The position numbers were made by a program, and so were the translations under genes. From positions 1 to 29,425 of the IMG/VR virus record IMGVR_UViG_3300009103_000121: 29,425 bases of DNA, one strand, 5' to 3'. The notes under the pieces are model-generated. The model saw only the letters and a program-made list of their open reading frames with translations. It was not told the DNA's origin and ran no database searches. Origin of the DNA: a virus. Below are positions 5,479 to 12,931 of the stretch, in pieces; position 1 is the stretch's first letter; every line of letters begins with the position of its first letter.

Positions 5479-5490
5479 GTATAATATAGT
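5479..5490 (+). promoter_or_regulatory. Candidate late promoter (GTATAATATAG motif)
   Basis: GTATAATATAGT directly abuts ATG 5491 after an A-run. If TATAAT acts as a -10 box, transcription would begin within or just after the start codon, implying a leaderless mRNA or a dual role in initiation of translation. Confidence 0.45.
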
Positions 5491-5874
5491 ATGAATATTC
5501 AATATTGTACGTCATGTGGCTTTAAAAATGTGTACGGGGCACAGGCTCCGAATTTTTGTGCAAAGTGCGGGGCGCCCATGTCCCACACTTCCGTAGCAAA
5601 AAATAACGCTAATAATCCTGTTGTCGAAGAGGTCGAGCACGAAATAGTTTCAGAGGGAATTCCTAATATACGGGGGTTGGAATATGAAATCCAGGGGATG
5701 AATGAATCCAAGGTGACTTTTGAGGATCTCGTAAGACAGGGTCCGAGCTCAGAAGCTCCTAGGTCAAAAAAGAAAGGTCGCAAACCAAAACCTCCTACGC
5801 AGGATAAGATTTTGAAGGATAGCCTAGATATATGTAAAAGTGCTAAATTTAAGCCTTCCGACGAAATTGAGTGA
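5491..5874 (+). CDS. Zinc-ribbon protein with basic C-terminal tail (127 aa)
   Basis: The N-terminus has two CxxC knuckles: C6-x2-C9 (CTSCGF) and C23-x2-C26 (FCAKCGAP), the zinc-ribbon pattern. An acidic, probably disordered middle follows, then a basic stretch (SKKKGRKPKPP, about residues 92-102). It directly precedes and overlaps (by 35 nt) the sigma-factor gene. Zinc ribbons are common in transcription accessory proteins, so a co-factor of the phage sigma is a reasonable guess, not a finding. No enzymatic motif. Confidence 0.6.
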   Translation: MNIQYCTSCGFKNVYGAQAPNFCAKCGAPMSHTSVAKNNANNPVVEEVEHEIVSEGIPNIRGLEYEIQGMNESKVTFEDLVRQGPSSEAPRSKKKGRKPKPPTQDKILKDSLDICKSAKFKPSDEIE

Positions 5875-6577
5875 GAGTTACAAAGATAAAGCGGCAGTTA
5901 TAGATAAAGAGCTTGCCAAGCGGCGCCACAAGTGGTTTCTTTATTCTGTTGCATGGATGGATTTTGATGATGTTTGTCAAATCATCCGAGCGCATATCCA
6001 CAAGAAATGGGATCAATGGGATCAAGAACGCCCTTTAGAGCCATGGCTTAATCGAATTATTTCAAACCAGCTTAAAAATATTCTGCGCAATAATTACGGA
6101 AACTATGTGCGGCCCTGCTTGAATTGTCCTTTTAATCAAAGCGGACCTCCAGAGGGAGACGCGGCAGGGCTATGTGGATTTACGGAAAGCGGATTACAAT
6201 GCTCGGAATGCCCTCTTTATGCCAAATGGGAAGCTACCAAAAAAGACGCATATAATACTAAGATGGCGCTCACATTAGAAAATCATGCTCAGGAGGCAGC
6301 TCTCCTGCCAGAGCCCACCTTCTATGGCCTAGAGACGTCTATTCAAAAGCTACACCACCGAATGAAGGAAGAATTAAGCGAAAAAAAATGGAAAATATAT
6401 AAGATGCTATATATCGATAACTTGGACGATGAAGAAGTGGCGGAGGTTATGGGTTATAGAACTTCAGAGAAGGGCAGGACTGCAGGATATAAGCAACTAC
6501 GTAATTTAAAGAAATTTTTTAAAGAGAAAGCACAGGAACTGCTTTTAAAGTATGATATTATAATCGATGACAGATAA
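5840..6577 (+). CDS. Late transcription sigma factor, gp55/ECF-like, with Cys-rich insertion
   Basis: Directs RNA polymerase to phage promoters. Region 2 resembles residues 36-86: DFDDVCQIIRAHIHKKW, then PLEPWLNRIISNQLKNILRN, the typical 'DD-Q ... fi-W-ri--N---D-lR' pattern for -10 recognition and melting. Region 4 resembles residues 178-228: KKWKIYKMLYIDNLDDEEVA then EVMGYR, a helix-turn-helix. Between them lie five cysteines (C93, C96, C112, C121, C124) that could bind zinc. The frame starts at GTG 5840, inside the upstream gene; TTG 5867 is an alternative and neither has a clear Shine-Dalgarno. Its position before the head genes fits late-gene control, with the repeated GTGTA motif as candidate target. 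Confidence 0.75.
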   Translation: MLNLSLPTKLSESYKDKAAVIDKELAKRRHKWFLYSVAWMDFDDVCQIIRAHIHKKWDQWDQERPLEPWLNRIISNQLKNILRNNYGNYVRPCLNCPFNQSGPPEGDAAGLCGFTESGLQCSECPLYAKWEATKKDAYNTKMALTLENHAQEAALLPEPTFYGLETSIQKLHHRMKEELSEKKWKIYKMLYIDNLDDEEVAEVMGYRTSEKGRTAGYKQLRNLKKFFKEKAQELLLKYDIIIDDR

Positions 6578-7625
6578 TGAGCTAACCTCCCAACAAAAAT
6601 CTTTTATTGACGTAAATCACAAGTCAATTCCTGATTTAATTGAATTAACTCGTAGGGTTTTCAATGATGACTCCTTAGATGGCAGAACTAAAGAGGGTAA
6701 GCTTGTGAGAGAATATTTAGTGGAGTGTGGATTTAAATATAACACCACAAAAAAGAAAAAGGCTAAAAGAATCTTACTCGACGATGAAGAGAAGGAATTC
6801 ATTGAGCGCTCTGCACAAGACGGCATGAATGCTTATCAAATCGCATGCATCGTTTGGCCTGAGAGTCATATCACTCCCCTCAGCAAAGAGACCTTGGTGG
6901 TAGGAGAACATATTAAGAAACAAAAGCCCAGCTTATTGAGAATGGAAGACTCTGCTCTAGGAGACCAGTACCAACCACCTCAAACAGTATCAGCGACAGT
7001 TAAATTGATTAATGTTTATGCGCATGGAGATTTAAAGATTGATAAATTGGCGCTAAGACAAAGAAAGTGCGTAGAGTCAGTTTTGCAGTTCTTATCTTCT
7101 CCTCGCCTACTACAAGTAATCAATAACTATACAGACGTTACAGACAGAGAGTTATTTGAAGCAGAGTTCATTCGTACTACTTGGGATAAGCCAGATCTAA
7201 CAGCAGATGAAATAAATCTATATATCAATGTATGTATAGACTATGTTAATCTAAAGAACATTAGTAAAGCAATGGAAAAACTAAATAGAATGTTCCATGA
7301 AGCTGAAGATCAAAGAGATATGACAGTAAGACTTGCTGAGTTATTAAAAACTAAAAGCGACGAATACAATCAATGTGAAAAAAGAATGGAGTCGCTCATC
7401 AACCGTTTAAACGGTGATAGAGCGCGTAGAATACAAGGAAAACAAGAGGAGAATGCATCTATCCTATCTTTAGTACAATTATTCCAGGATGAGAACGAGA
7501 GACAAATTATGCTTAGAATGGCAGAAATGCAAAAAGAAGTGGTAGAAGAAGAGGCAAGAAATATTGAATCTATGCCAGCCTGGAAGGCTCGTGTGCTTGG
7601 CATTAGTAAAGGTGATGTGACGTGA
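6567..7625 (+). CDS. Hypothetical protein upstream of terminase (352 aa); possible DNA-binding role
   Basis: ATG 6567 overlaps the sigma stop by 11 nt. The first 120 residues are charged with a Lys-rich patch (TTKKKKAKRILL, about 60-71) and a possible helix-turn-helix (GMNAYQIACIVWPESHIT, about 86-103). The middle (130-250) is helical. The C-terminus (about 235-345) is a long charged helix rich in Glu/Arg (ERQIMLRMAEMQKEVVEEEA), probably a coiled coil. No small terminase is otherwise evident, and a DNA-binding oligomeric protein encoded a few genes before the large terminase could fill that role. This is inference from position and shape only. Confidence 0.55.
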   Translation: MTDNELTSQQKSFIDVNHKSIPDLIELTRRVFNDDSLDGRTKEGKLVREYLVECGFKYNTTKKKKAKRILLDDEEKEFIERSAQDGMNAYQIACIVWPESHITPLSKETLVVGEHIKKQKPSLLRMEDSALGDQYQPPQTVSATVKLINVYAHGDLKIDKLALRQRKCVESVLQFLSSPRLLQVINNYTDVTDRELFEAEFIRTTWDKPDLTADEINLYINVCIDYVNLKNISKAMEKLNRMFHEAEDQRDMTVRLAELLKTKSDEYNQCEKRMESLINRLNGDRARRIQGKQEENASILSLVQLFQDENERQIMLRMAEMQKEVVEEEARNIESMPAWKARVLGISKGDVT

Positions 7626-8581
7626 TTGATCCATTGGCTCCAAATCTTTATTGCAAAATCTGTAGTGAAAAATTCAATACAGAAAGATCATTGCATGCCC
7701 ATTTCAAAAAACACAAATTAACTCTCGCAGAATATTATTGTCAAGAGTATCCTCGCATTAATAAATTAACTGGTGATCCCCTTCCTTTTAAAAATAAGTT
7801 TGATTATTTTACTAAGGATTTTAGTACAAGGGATCAGATGAATAAGTGGATTGATAAATCTCCCGAAGACGAAGTCAAGGAATACATTATTAATCAGTTA
7901 CGTTTTCGCATTCAACATAAAAAATTGAGATATGCTCCCTTTCATCTCGAATTAGAAATGTTAAAATTGCCTTCTCTTGACATTTTCATCAAATACTTTA
8001 ATGCATATTCTAATGTATGTAATCAACTTGACATTGAGCCTTTATTTAAACGGGGCCTTAAATCTCCCCAGCAATTTTTTGAGAAAAACAAAAAATTTGA
8101 AGAGGTACCTATATTCATTGATACTCGAGAGCAAAAGCCCTTAAGCTTTACAAATTCTCAATCCATGAAATTAGATTTCGGAGATTATACTACGGGAGGA
8201 GAAAATTATACATATACCTACGTTGACCGCAAGAGTGAGTCAGACTTCAAGGGAACCCTAAGCCAAGGCTTAAGCCGCTTTAAAAAGGAACTAGATCGCG
8301 CAAGAGAGTTTAATAGCTTCTTGTATATAGTAATAGAGAGCGACATTCGAAAGATACAAAAAAATAATCTATTCGGGCCACATAGGTCAAACCTGGAATA
8401 TATCTTTCATAACCTAAGGTCGTTAACCCATGAATATCATGATGTGTGTCAGTTTATGTTTACTGGGAGCAGGGAACATTCTGAAACGTTAATTCCTAAA
8501 TTACTTATTGGAGGAAAGAGTTTATGGAATATAGATTTTCAATATTATATAGATAGATATGGAACTTGTGGTCAGAATTAA
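7622..8581 (+). CDS. C2H2 zinc-finger + ERCC4/XPF-type nuclease (319 aa)
   Basis: A classical C2H2 finger lies at residues 11-31 (C11-x2-C14-x12-H27-x3-H31, CKICSEKFNTERSLHAHFKK). A helical linker leads to an ERCC4 nuclease domain at about 162-290, with IFIDTREQKPL (D167, R169, E170), LDFGDYT (D188) and YVDRKSESDF (D202-R203-K204-S205). These correspond to the family's D-x-RE / GD / ERKS metal-binding motifs, with Asp for the first Glu. Such enzymes cut branched or structured DNA. Between the sigma factor and terminase it may trim or resolve replicative DNA before packaging. Start is GTG 7622, overlapping the previous TGA (GTGA). Confidence 0.8.
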   Translation: MIDPLAPNLYCKICSEKFNTERSLHAHFKKHKLTLAEYYCQEYPRINKLTGDPLPFKNKFDYFTKDFSTRDQMNKWIDKSPEDEVKEYIINQLRFRIQHKKLRYAPFHLELEMLKLPSLDIFIKYFNAYSNVCNQLDIEPLFKRGLKSPQQFFEKNKKFEEVPIFIDTREQKPLSFTNSQSMKLDFGDYTTGGENYTYTYVDRKSESDFKGTLSQGLSRFKKELDRAREFNSFLYIVIESDIRKIQKNNLFGPHRSNLEYIFHNLRSLTHEYHDVCQFMFTGSREHSETLIPKLLIGGKSLWNIDFQYYIDRYGTCGQN

Positions 8582-8804
8582 AACCAGCCTTCCTTATCGA
8601 GGGGGCGGCCACTTTAAGTGTTTACCTGGGTTTATTAATCTATTCAGCAATGGCAAGTTTCTCGTAAAAGAAGGAGGGGTCGAGGTATATAGAGATATGG
8701 AAGACTATGATATTTACATTAAGCCTTACGATACGTGGCTCGATCTTGAGTATGCTTATGCAGAGGGCTTTCTGGACCCCTCAGAATTAAGGAGGTGGCC
8801 ATGA
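8559..8804 (+). CDS. Small hypothetical protein (81 aa) preceding terminase
   Basis: ATG 8559 lies inside the end of the nuclease gene (23-nt overlap), and its stop overlaps the terminase ATG (ATGA at 8801-8804). The product starts MELVVRIKTSLPYRGGGHFK and ends in an aromatic, acidic half (YDIYIKPYDTWLDLEYAYAE). The end of its coding sequence also supplies the strong Shine-Dalgarno of the terminase gene. Likely a small alpha/beta protein; a packaging accessory role is suggested only by tight coupling. Family not recognised. Confidence 0.6.
   Translation: MELVVRIKTSLPYRGGGHFKCLPGFINLFSNGKFLVKEGGVEVYRDMEDYDIYIKPYDTWLDLEYAYAEGFLDPSELRRWP
8789..8795 (+). promoter_or_regulatory. Strong Shine-Dalgarno of the terminase gene
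   Basis: AAGGAGG sits 5 nt before ATG 8801, one of the few perfect ribosome-binding sites in the window. It decides the start against the in-frame GTG at 8795, which overlaps the site itself. Confidence 0.8.
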
Positions 8805-10681
8805 GCTGGGAGGTAGGTAAGCAAAAGTATAAAAGCGGGAACGCTAATGAAAGGATTTCAAACAAGAAGGGGTTTCTTGAAGAAAAAGAAGCGAAGCTTT
8901 TGCTATACGAGTTCTTGAGAGAAAATACTACGTTCGCTGTTGATCTCCTTAGCGGAGTAAAGCTCTTTCCTTTTCAGCACATGGCTATTAAGGCTATGAT
9001 GGAGACTGACTATTTTTTAGGGGTGTGGTCGCGAGGCATGTCTAAATCGTTCACCACGGCTATTTTTGCTTATTTAGATGCAATTTTAAATCAAGGAGTA
9101 GAGATTGGTATTCTTTCTAAGTCCTTTAGACAGGCCAAAATGATCTTTAGGAAAATTGAAGACATCGCTGCAAAACCCGAGGCTAAATACCTGTCTCAAT
9201 GTATTACTCGCAAATCTAAACAAAATGACCAATGGACATTAGAGTTCGGAGATAGTAAGATTCATGCGTTGCCTCTTGGTGACGGAGAGAAGCTTCGTGG
9301 ATTCAGGTTTCATAGAATTATTATTGATGAATTTTTGCTTATGCCCGAAAGGGTTTATAATGAAGTTATTGTGCCGTTTTTGTCAGTTGTTCAAAACCCT
9401 ACTCAACGAGAGGATTTATACAAGCTTGAAAGCGCGTTAATTGATCAAGGTAAGCTGAGCGAGGAAGACCGACATAAGTGGCCAAATAATAAACTCATTA
9501 CTCTGTCGTCTGCTTCATATAAGTTCGAATATATGTATAAATTATATCAAGAATTTGAGAATCTTATTCATGGCCATATTAAAGAGGAAGAGAATCCGTA
9601 TGGAGAAAATGCTAGAAGGGTAATCATGCACTTCTCTTATGATTGTGCTCCTAAGGCTCTTTACGACCAAAACCTTATTAACCAAGCTAGGTCTTCTATG
9701 AGCCAGTCTCAGTTTGAGAGAGAGTTTGGGGCTGTATTTACTGATGATAGCTCTGGCTACTTTAAGACTTCTACAATGGCAAAATGTACAGTGCCCGACG
9801 GGGATACTCCTTCTATTGAAGTCGCTGGAGAGGCTGGAGCAAAATACCTTTTGGCTTTTGACCCCAGTTGGGCAGAAACAGAAAGTAGTGATGATTTCGC
9901 AATGCAAGTTATAAAACTTAATGATTCAAATAAAACTGGAGTGCTCGTCCACAGTTATGCATTGTCTGGATCGAAACTCAAGGATCACATTAATTATTTT
10001 CATTATATCTTAAAGAATTTTAATATTGTTGCTATTGTTGGAGACTATAATGGTGGAGTCCAATTTATTAATTCTGTTAATGAAAGTAAGCTATTTAAGG
10101 ATGATAACATCAAAATTAAAACTATCGACGCAAAACTTGATGACATGACCAAGTATAATGATTCATTACGAGAAGCGAAAAGGCAATATAAAGATGGTGC
10201 GATTTGCTACCTCAGGACCCCGACTTCTGCGTGGATTAGACAAGCAAACGAAATGTTACAAAAAAACTTTGATCACAAAAAGCTATGGTTTGCAGCTAGG
10301 GCTATTAATGATGAATATCATGCTCAGCGTACAAAAAAAATAAATGTTAAAAATATTAAGTATATTACGGATAAGGCCGACACTGCAAGCTTGATTATGG
10401 ACAATGACTCAAAAATGATAGATTTTTTAGAACATCAACACGATATGATAAATTTAACTAAGGCCGAATGTGCCCTTATTCAGATTAAAACGTCTCCCCA
10501 GGGTACGCAAACTTTTGACCTTCCCGACAATCTAAAAAGACAAACTGGCCCAAATAAAGCTCGGAAGGATTCTTATTCTGCTTTGGTTCTTGGAAATTGG
10601 ATGACCCAGATTTATTATGATATGATGAACTCTAAGGAAGCGCCTCCGCCAGTTGGGTTCACTCCTATGTTTATAAAGTAA
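8801..10681 (+). CDS. terL: Terminase large subunit (626 aa)
   Basis: ATP-driven DNA-packaging motor and headful nuclease acting at the portal. The N-terminal ATPase has FPFQHMAI (adenine motif, about 57-63), a variant Walker A WSRGMSKSFT (76-85) and Walker B RIIIDEF (172-178, catalytic Glu 177). The C-terminal RNase H-like nuclease has LLAFDPSWAE (D354), VAIVGDYNGG (D415) and a third acidic residue in KARKDSYSAL (D590). The length is typical for T4-like large terminases. ATG 8801 is chosen for the perfect Shine-Dalgarno. The stop overlaps the start of the next mini-gene (TAATG). Confidence 0.95.
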   Translation: MSWEVGKQKYKSGNANERISNKKGFLEEKEAKLLLYEFLRENTTFAVDLLSGVKLFPFQHMAIKAMMETDYFLGVWSRGMSKSFTTAIFAYLDAILNQGVEIGILSKSFRQAKMIFRKIEDIAAKPEAKYLSQCITRKSKQNDQWTLEFGDSKIHALPLGDGEKLRGFRFHRIIIDEFLLMPERVYNEVIVPFLSVVQNPTQREDLYKLESALIDQGKLSEEDRHKWPNNKLITLSSASYKFEYMYKLYQEFENLIHGHIKEEENPYGENARRVIMHFSYDCAPKALYDQNLINQARSSMSQSQFEREFGAVFTDDSSGYFKTSTMAKCTVPDGDTPSIEVAGEAGAKYLLAFDPSWAETESSDDFAMQVIKLNDSNKTGVLVHSYALSGSKLKDHINYFHYILKNFNIVAIVGDYNGGVQFINSVNESKLFKDDNIKIKTIDAKLDDMTKYNDSLREAKRQYKDGAICYLRTPTSAWIRQANEMLQKNFDHKKLWFAARAINDEYHAQRTKKINVKNIKYITDKADTASLIMDNDSKMIDFLEHQHDMINLTKAECALIQIKTSPQGTQTFDLPDNLKRQTGPNKARKDSYSALVLGNWMTQIYYDMMNSKEAPPPVGFTPMFIK

Positions 10682-10827
10682 TGTCCTTAGAAGTTATATA
10701 TAGTTTACGGCAAGAAGCTAGAAAGAAAGATCAACTCATAGAGCGCTTGAGGCTAGAGAACATAAGGCTTAAGCAACAGCTTGAGCGTCTTGCTAGATCC
10801 GCCCCTTTAAAGAAGTTGCAAAGTTAA
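10681..10827 (+). CDS. 48-aa leucine-zipper-like protein between terminase and portal
   Basis: ATG 10681 overlaps the terminase stop (TAATG). The peptide starts MSLEVIYSLRQEARKKDQLI and continues with a heptad-spaced Leu/Ile run (LIERLRLENIRLKQQLERL), predicting a parallel coiled coil, then a basic tail ending KKLQS. Its length is well below usual annotation cut-offs, but the overlap and heptad pattern make it credible. It could be an oligomeric packaging or head-assembly accessory (inference). It ends 36 nt before the portal ATG. Confidence 0.6.
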   Translation: MSLEVIYSLRQEARKKDQLIERLRLENIRLKQQLERLARSAPLKKLQS

Positions 10828-10849
10828 CTTTTAACTTTCGATAACTTTG

Positions 10850-10860
10850 GTGTATAATAT
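10850..10860 (+). promoter_or_regulatory. Candidate late promoter (GTGTATAATAT) before portal
   Basis: GTGTATAATATCGC immediately precedes ATG 10864, in a 36-nt gap. TATAAT at 10853-10858 would place the transcription start at about the ATG. It is the clearest member of the GTGTA motif set. Confidence 0.55.
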
Positions 10861-10863
10861 CGC

Positions 10864-12900
10864 ATGGCACGTAAATATACTAAACGATCGGAATATTGGG
10901 AAAAGTTTAAAACCAAGGGGGCAGAAAAGCCCTTGAGTGAGCTATACGAACTTAATTCTCCTTGGCAACCTAGCTTTGAGGGGGAGGCGTATTTCACTTC
11001 AAGCGCTGCTTATTCTCGGCGCGTGGGCGGCGGAAGTAATTCGGGCGGCTCTACAGGTTACCGTCAAAATGCAGCAGCTACCCAACGTATTTTAGGGCGT
11101 TATGCGAATATAGCTGAGGGAATGCTTCCTTACAATTATCGGGAGCACGGAGATGTAGACATGCAAGATGCGATTGAGTTATGCCAAAAGGCTTACGCAA
11201 ATATTGCTATGTTTAGAAATACAATAGATGTTATGTCCGAGTTTTCTAATTCTAATATTTATTTAGACGGGGGTAATGAAAAAGTTAGGAGATTTATTTA
11301 TAAGTGGCTGGAGAAAATTAAAATCTGGCAATTAAAGGACCAGTACTTTAGGGAATACTATCGGAGTGGAAATGTTTTTATTTATAGAATTGACGGCAAG
11401 TATTCTCCAGAAGACATTCGTAAAATGCAGACTATTTATGGGGGAAATAATAAATATATTTCTTCGGGCAAAATCCCTCTTATGTATGTATTTTTAAATC
11501 CTTATGACATAATAGCAAAGCGCGCATTGCTCTTTAGTTCAACAGAGGGAGAGTTTGGGAATTACTCAAAGCTTTTATCAGAATATGAGCTAGAGTCCTT
11601 GCGTAACCCAAAGACGGAATATGACGAAGAGGTTTTTAAGTCACTTCCAGAGTCAACACGAAATAAGATCAAAAAAGGGCAATGGACCCAGGATGGAATT
11701 TTAGTAAAGCTTGACTCTACTCGTTTGATATATTCTTTTTACAAAAAGCAAGATTATGAGCCTTTTGCTATGCCTTTTGGCTTTCCTGTTCTTGACGACT
11801 TAAACTGGAAGATTGAGCTCAAAAAGATTGATCAGGCTATAGTCAAAACTGTAGAAAATGTTATACTTTTAATAACTATGGGCGCTGAGCCAGACAAGGG
11901 TGGGATTAATCCTCACAACCTTACTGCCATGCAGTCTTTGTTTAAAAACGAAAGTGTAGGCAGGGTTCTCGTTTCGGATTATACTACTAAGGCTGACTTT
12001 GTGATGCCTGATTTAAATAAAGTACTTGGTTCTGAAAAATATAAAGTAGTTAATGAGGATATACGCGAAGGGTTACAGAATATAATTGTCGGTCACGAGA
12101 AATATAAAAATACTGAAGTAAAGGCTCGTTTGTTTTTAGAGAGACTAAAAGAGTCTAGGGAGGCGTTCTTAAATGATTTCTTGCAGCCTCAAATTAAATT
12201 AGTATGTGAGTCTTTAGGCTTTAGGGATTACCCTATTGCTTGTTTTGAGGATATTGATTTGAAGGACGAAGCTCAATTCCAAAGGGTTACGACTAGACTT
12301 ATGGAACTGGGCATACTTACTCCTGAGCAAGGCATAAGGGCTATTGAGACAGGTGTTTACCCCAATAAGGACGATATGACTGACGCTCAAAAAGAGTATG
12401 CAGACGAAAGGGAAAAAGGTTATTATAATCCTTTGGTAGGCGGAGTGCCTATGATACCTCCTGCTGTGGAAGAGTTTGATTCTGTGCCACAGACGCTTAA
12501 CAAACCTCCACAGGCAATTAATAAAACCCCGCAGTCTCCTGGGCGCCCATTGGGCACTAAAAAAATCCAACAAAACGCAGCGAAAACTCAATACAGTAGA
12601 GCCAACATACAGGAAATAGTTTATGCTACAGAAAAGTTTAGGAAATTTTTAACTCAAGAAATTAAAGGCTTTTTTAAGATCAAGAGAATGAGTAAGCAGA
12701 AAAAAGAACTTTTAAACACTTTGTCTGAAAGTATAGTGGTTTCTAAAAACCAAGACGAATGGGAGGCGGCAGCAAAAGCATGTATTGAAGATTTTTCTAC
12801 TATTGAAGGTCTCATGGCTCTGCCCGAAATTAATGAAATCGCTGCAACTCATGAATTAAAATTGTACGAGGCTGCATTATTATATCATAGCAATAAGTAA
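10864..12900 (+). CDS. Portal protein (678 aa)
   Basis: Forms the dodecameric DNA-entry channel at one capsid vertex, docking the terminase and later the neck. Assignment rests on the position directly after terL and on the portal-like order of parts: a Gly/Ser-rich loop (VGGGSNSGGSTGYRQNAAAT, about 54-73), a wing region (YREYYRSGNVFIYRIDGKY-type strands, about 163-180), a long central helix region (KKIDQAIVKTVENVILLITM, about 320-339) and a clip/stem part with DIREGLQNIIVGHEKY (about 399-414). A Pro/Gln-rich linker at about 540-560 (NKPPQAINKTPQSPGRP) leads to a helical C-terminal extension of about 110 residues. A strong late-promoter-like motif precedes the start. Confidence 0.8.
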   Translation: MARKYTKRSEYWEKFKTKGAEKPLSELYELNSPWQPSFEGEAYFTSSAAYSRRVGGGSNSGGSTGYRQNAAATQRILGRYANIAEGMLPYNYREHGDVDMQDAIELCQKAYANIAMFRNTIDVMSEFSNSNIYLDGGNEKVRRFIYKWLEKIKIWQLKDQYFREYYRSGNVFIYRIDGKYSPEDIRKMQTIYGGNNKYISSGKIPLMYVFLNPYDIIAKRALLFSSTEGEFGNYSKLLSEYELESLRNPKTEYDEEVFKSLPESTRNKIKKGQWTQDGILVKLDSTRLIYSFYKKQDYEPFAMPFGFPVLDDLNWKIELKKIDQAIVKTVENVILLITMGAEPDKGGINPHNLTAMQSLFKNESVGRVLVSDYTTKADFVMPDLNKVLGSEKYKVVNEDIREGLQNIIVGHEKYKNTEVKARLFLERLKESREAFLNDFLQPQIKLVCESLGFRDYPIACFEDIDLKDEAQFQRVTTRLMELGILTPEQGIRAIETGVYPNKDDMTDAQKEYADEREKGYYNPLVGGVPMIPPAVEEFDSVPQTLNKPPQAINKTPQSPGRPLGTKKIQQNAAKTQYSRANIQEIVYATEKFRKFLTQEIKGFFKIKRMSKQKKELLNTLSESIVVSKNQDEWEAAAKACIEDFSTIEGLMALPEINEIAATHELKLYEAALLYHSNK

Positions 12901-12914
12901 TATTGGAATTTTAA

Positions 12915-12927
12915 GTGTACCTAATAT
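12915..12927 (+). promoter_or_regulatory. Weak candidate late promoter (GTGTA motif)
   Basis: GTGTACCTAATAT lies 17 nt before ATG 12932, in the 31-nt gap between portal and protease/scaffold. It shares GTGTA and spacing with the other sites but is a poorer match afterwards. Confidence 0.3.
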
Positions 12928-12931
12928 TGGG

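Noticed and set aside
9542-9907. 121-codon minus-strand open frame inside the terminase gene
   Set aside because: The terminase frame with its nuclease motif D354 is clearly the coding one; the antisense product has no recognisable feature.
12214-12591. 125-codon minus-strand open frame inside the portal gene
   Set aside because: Shadow of the portal coding strand; no initiation signal, and the basic Arg-rich composition is typical of antisense translation.
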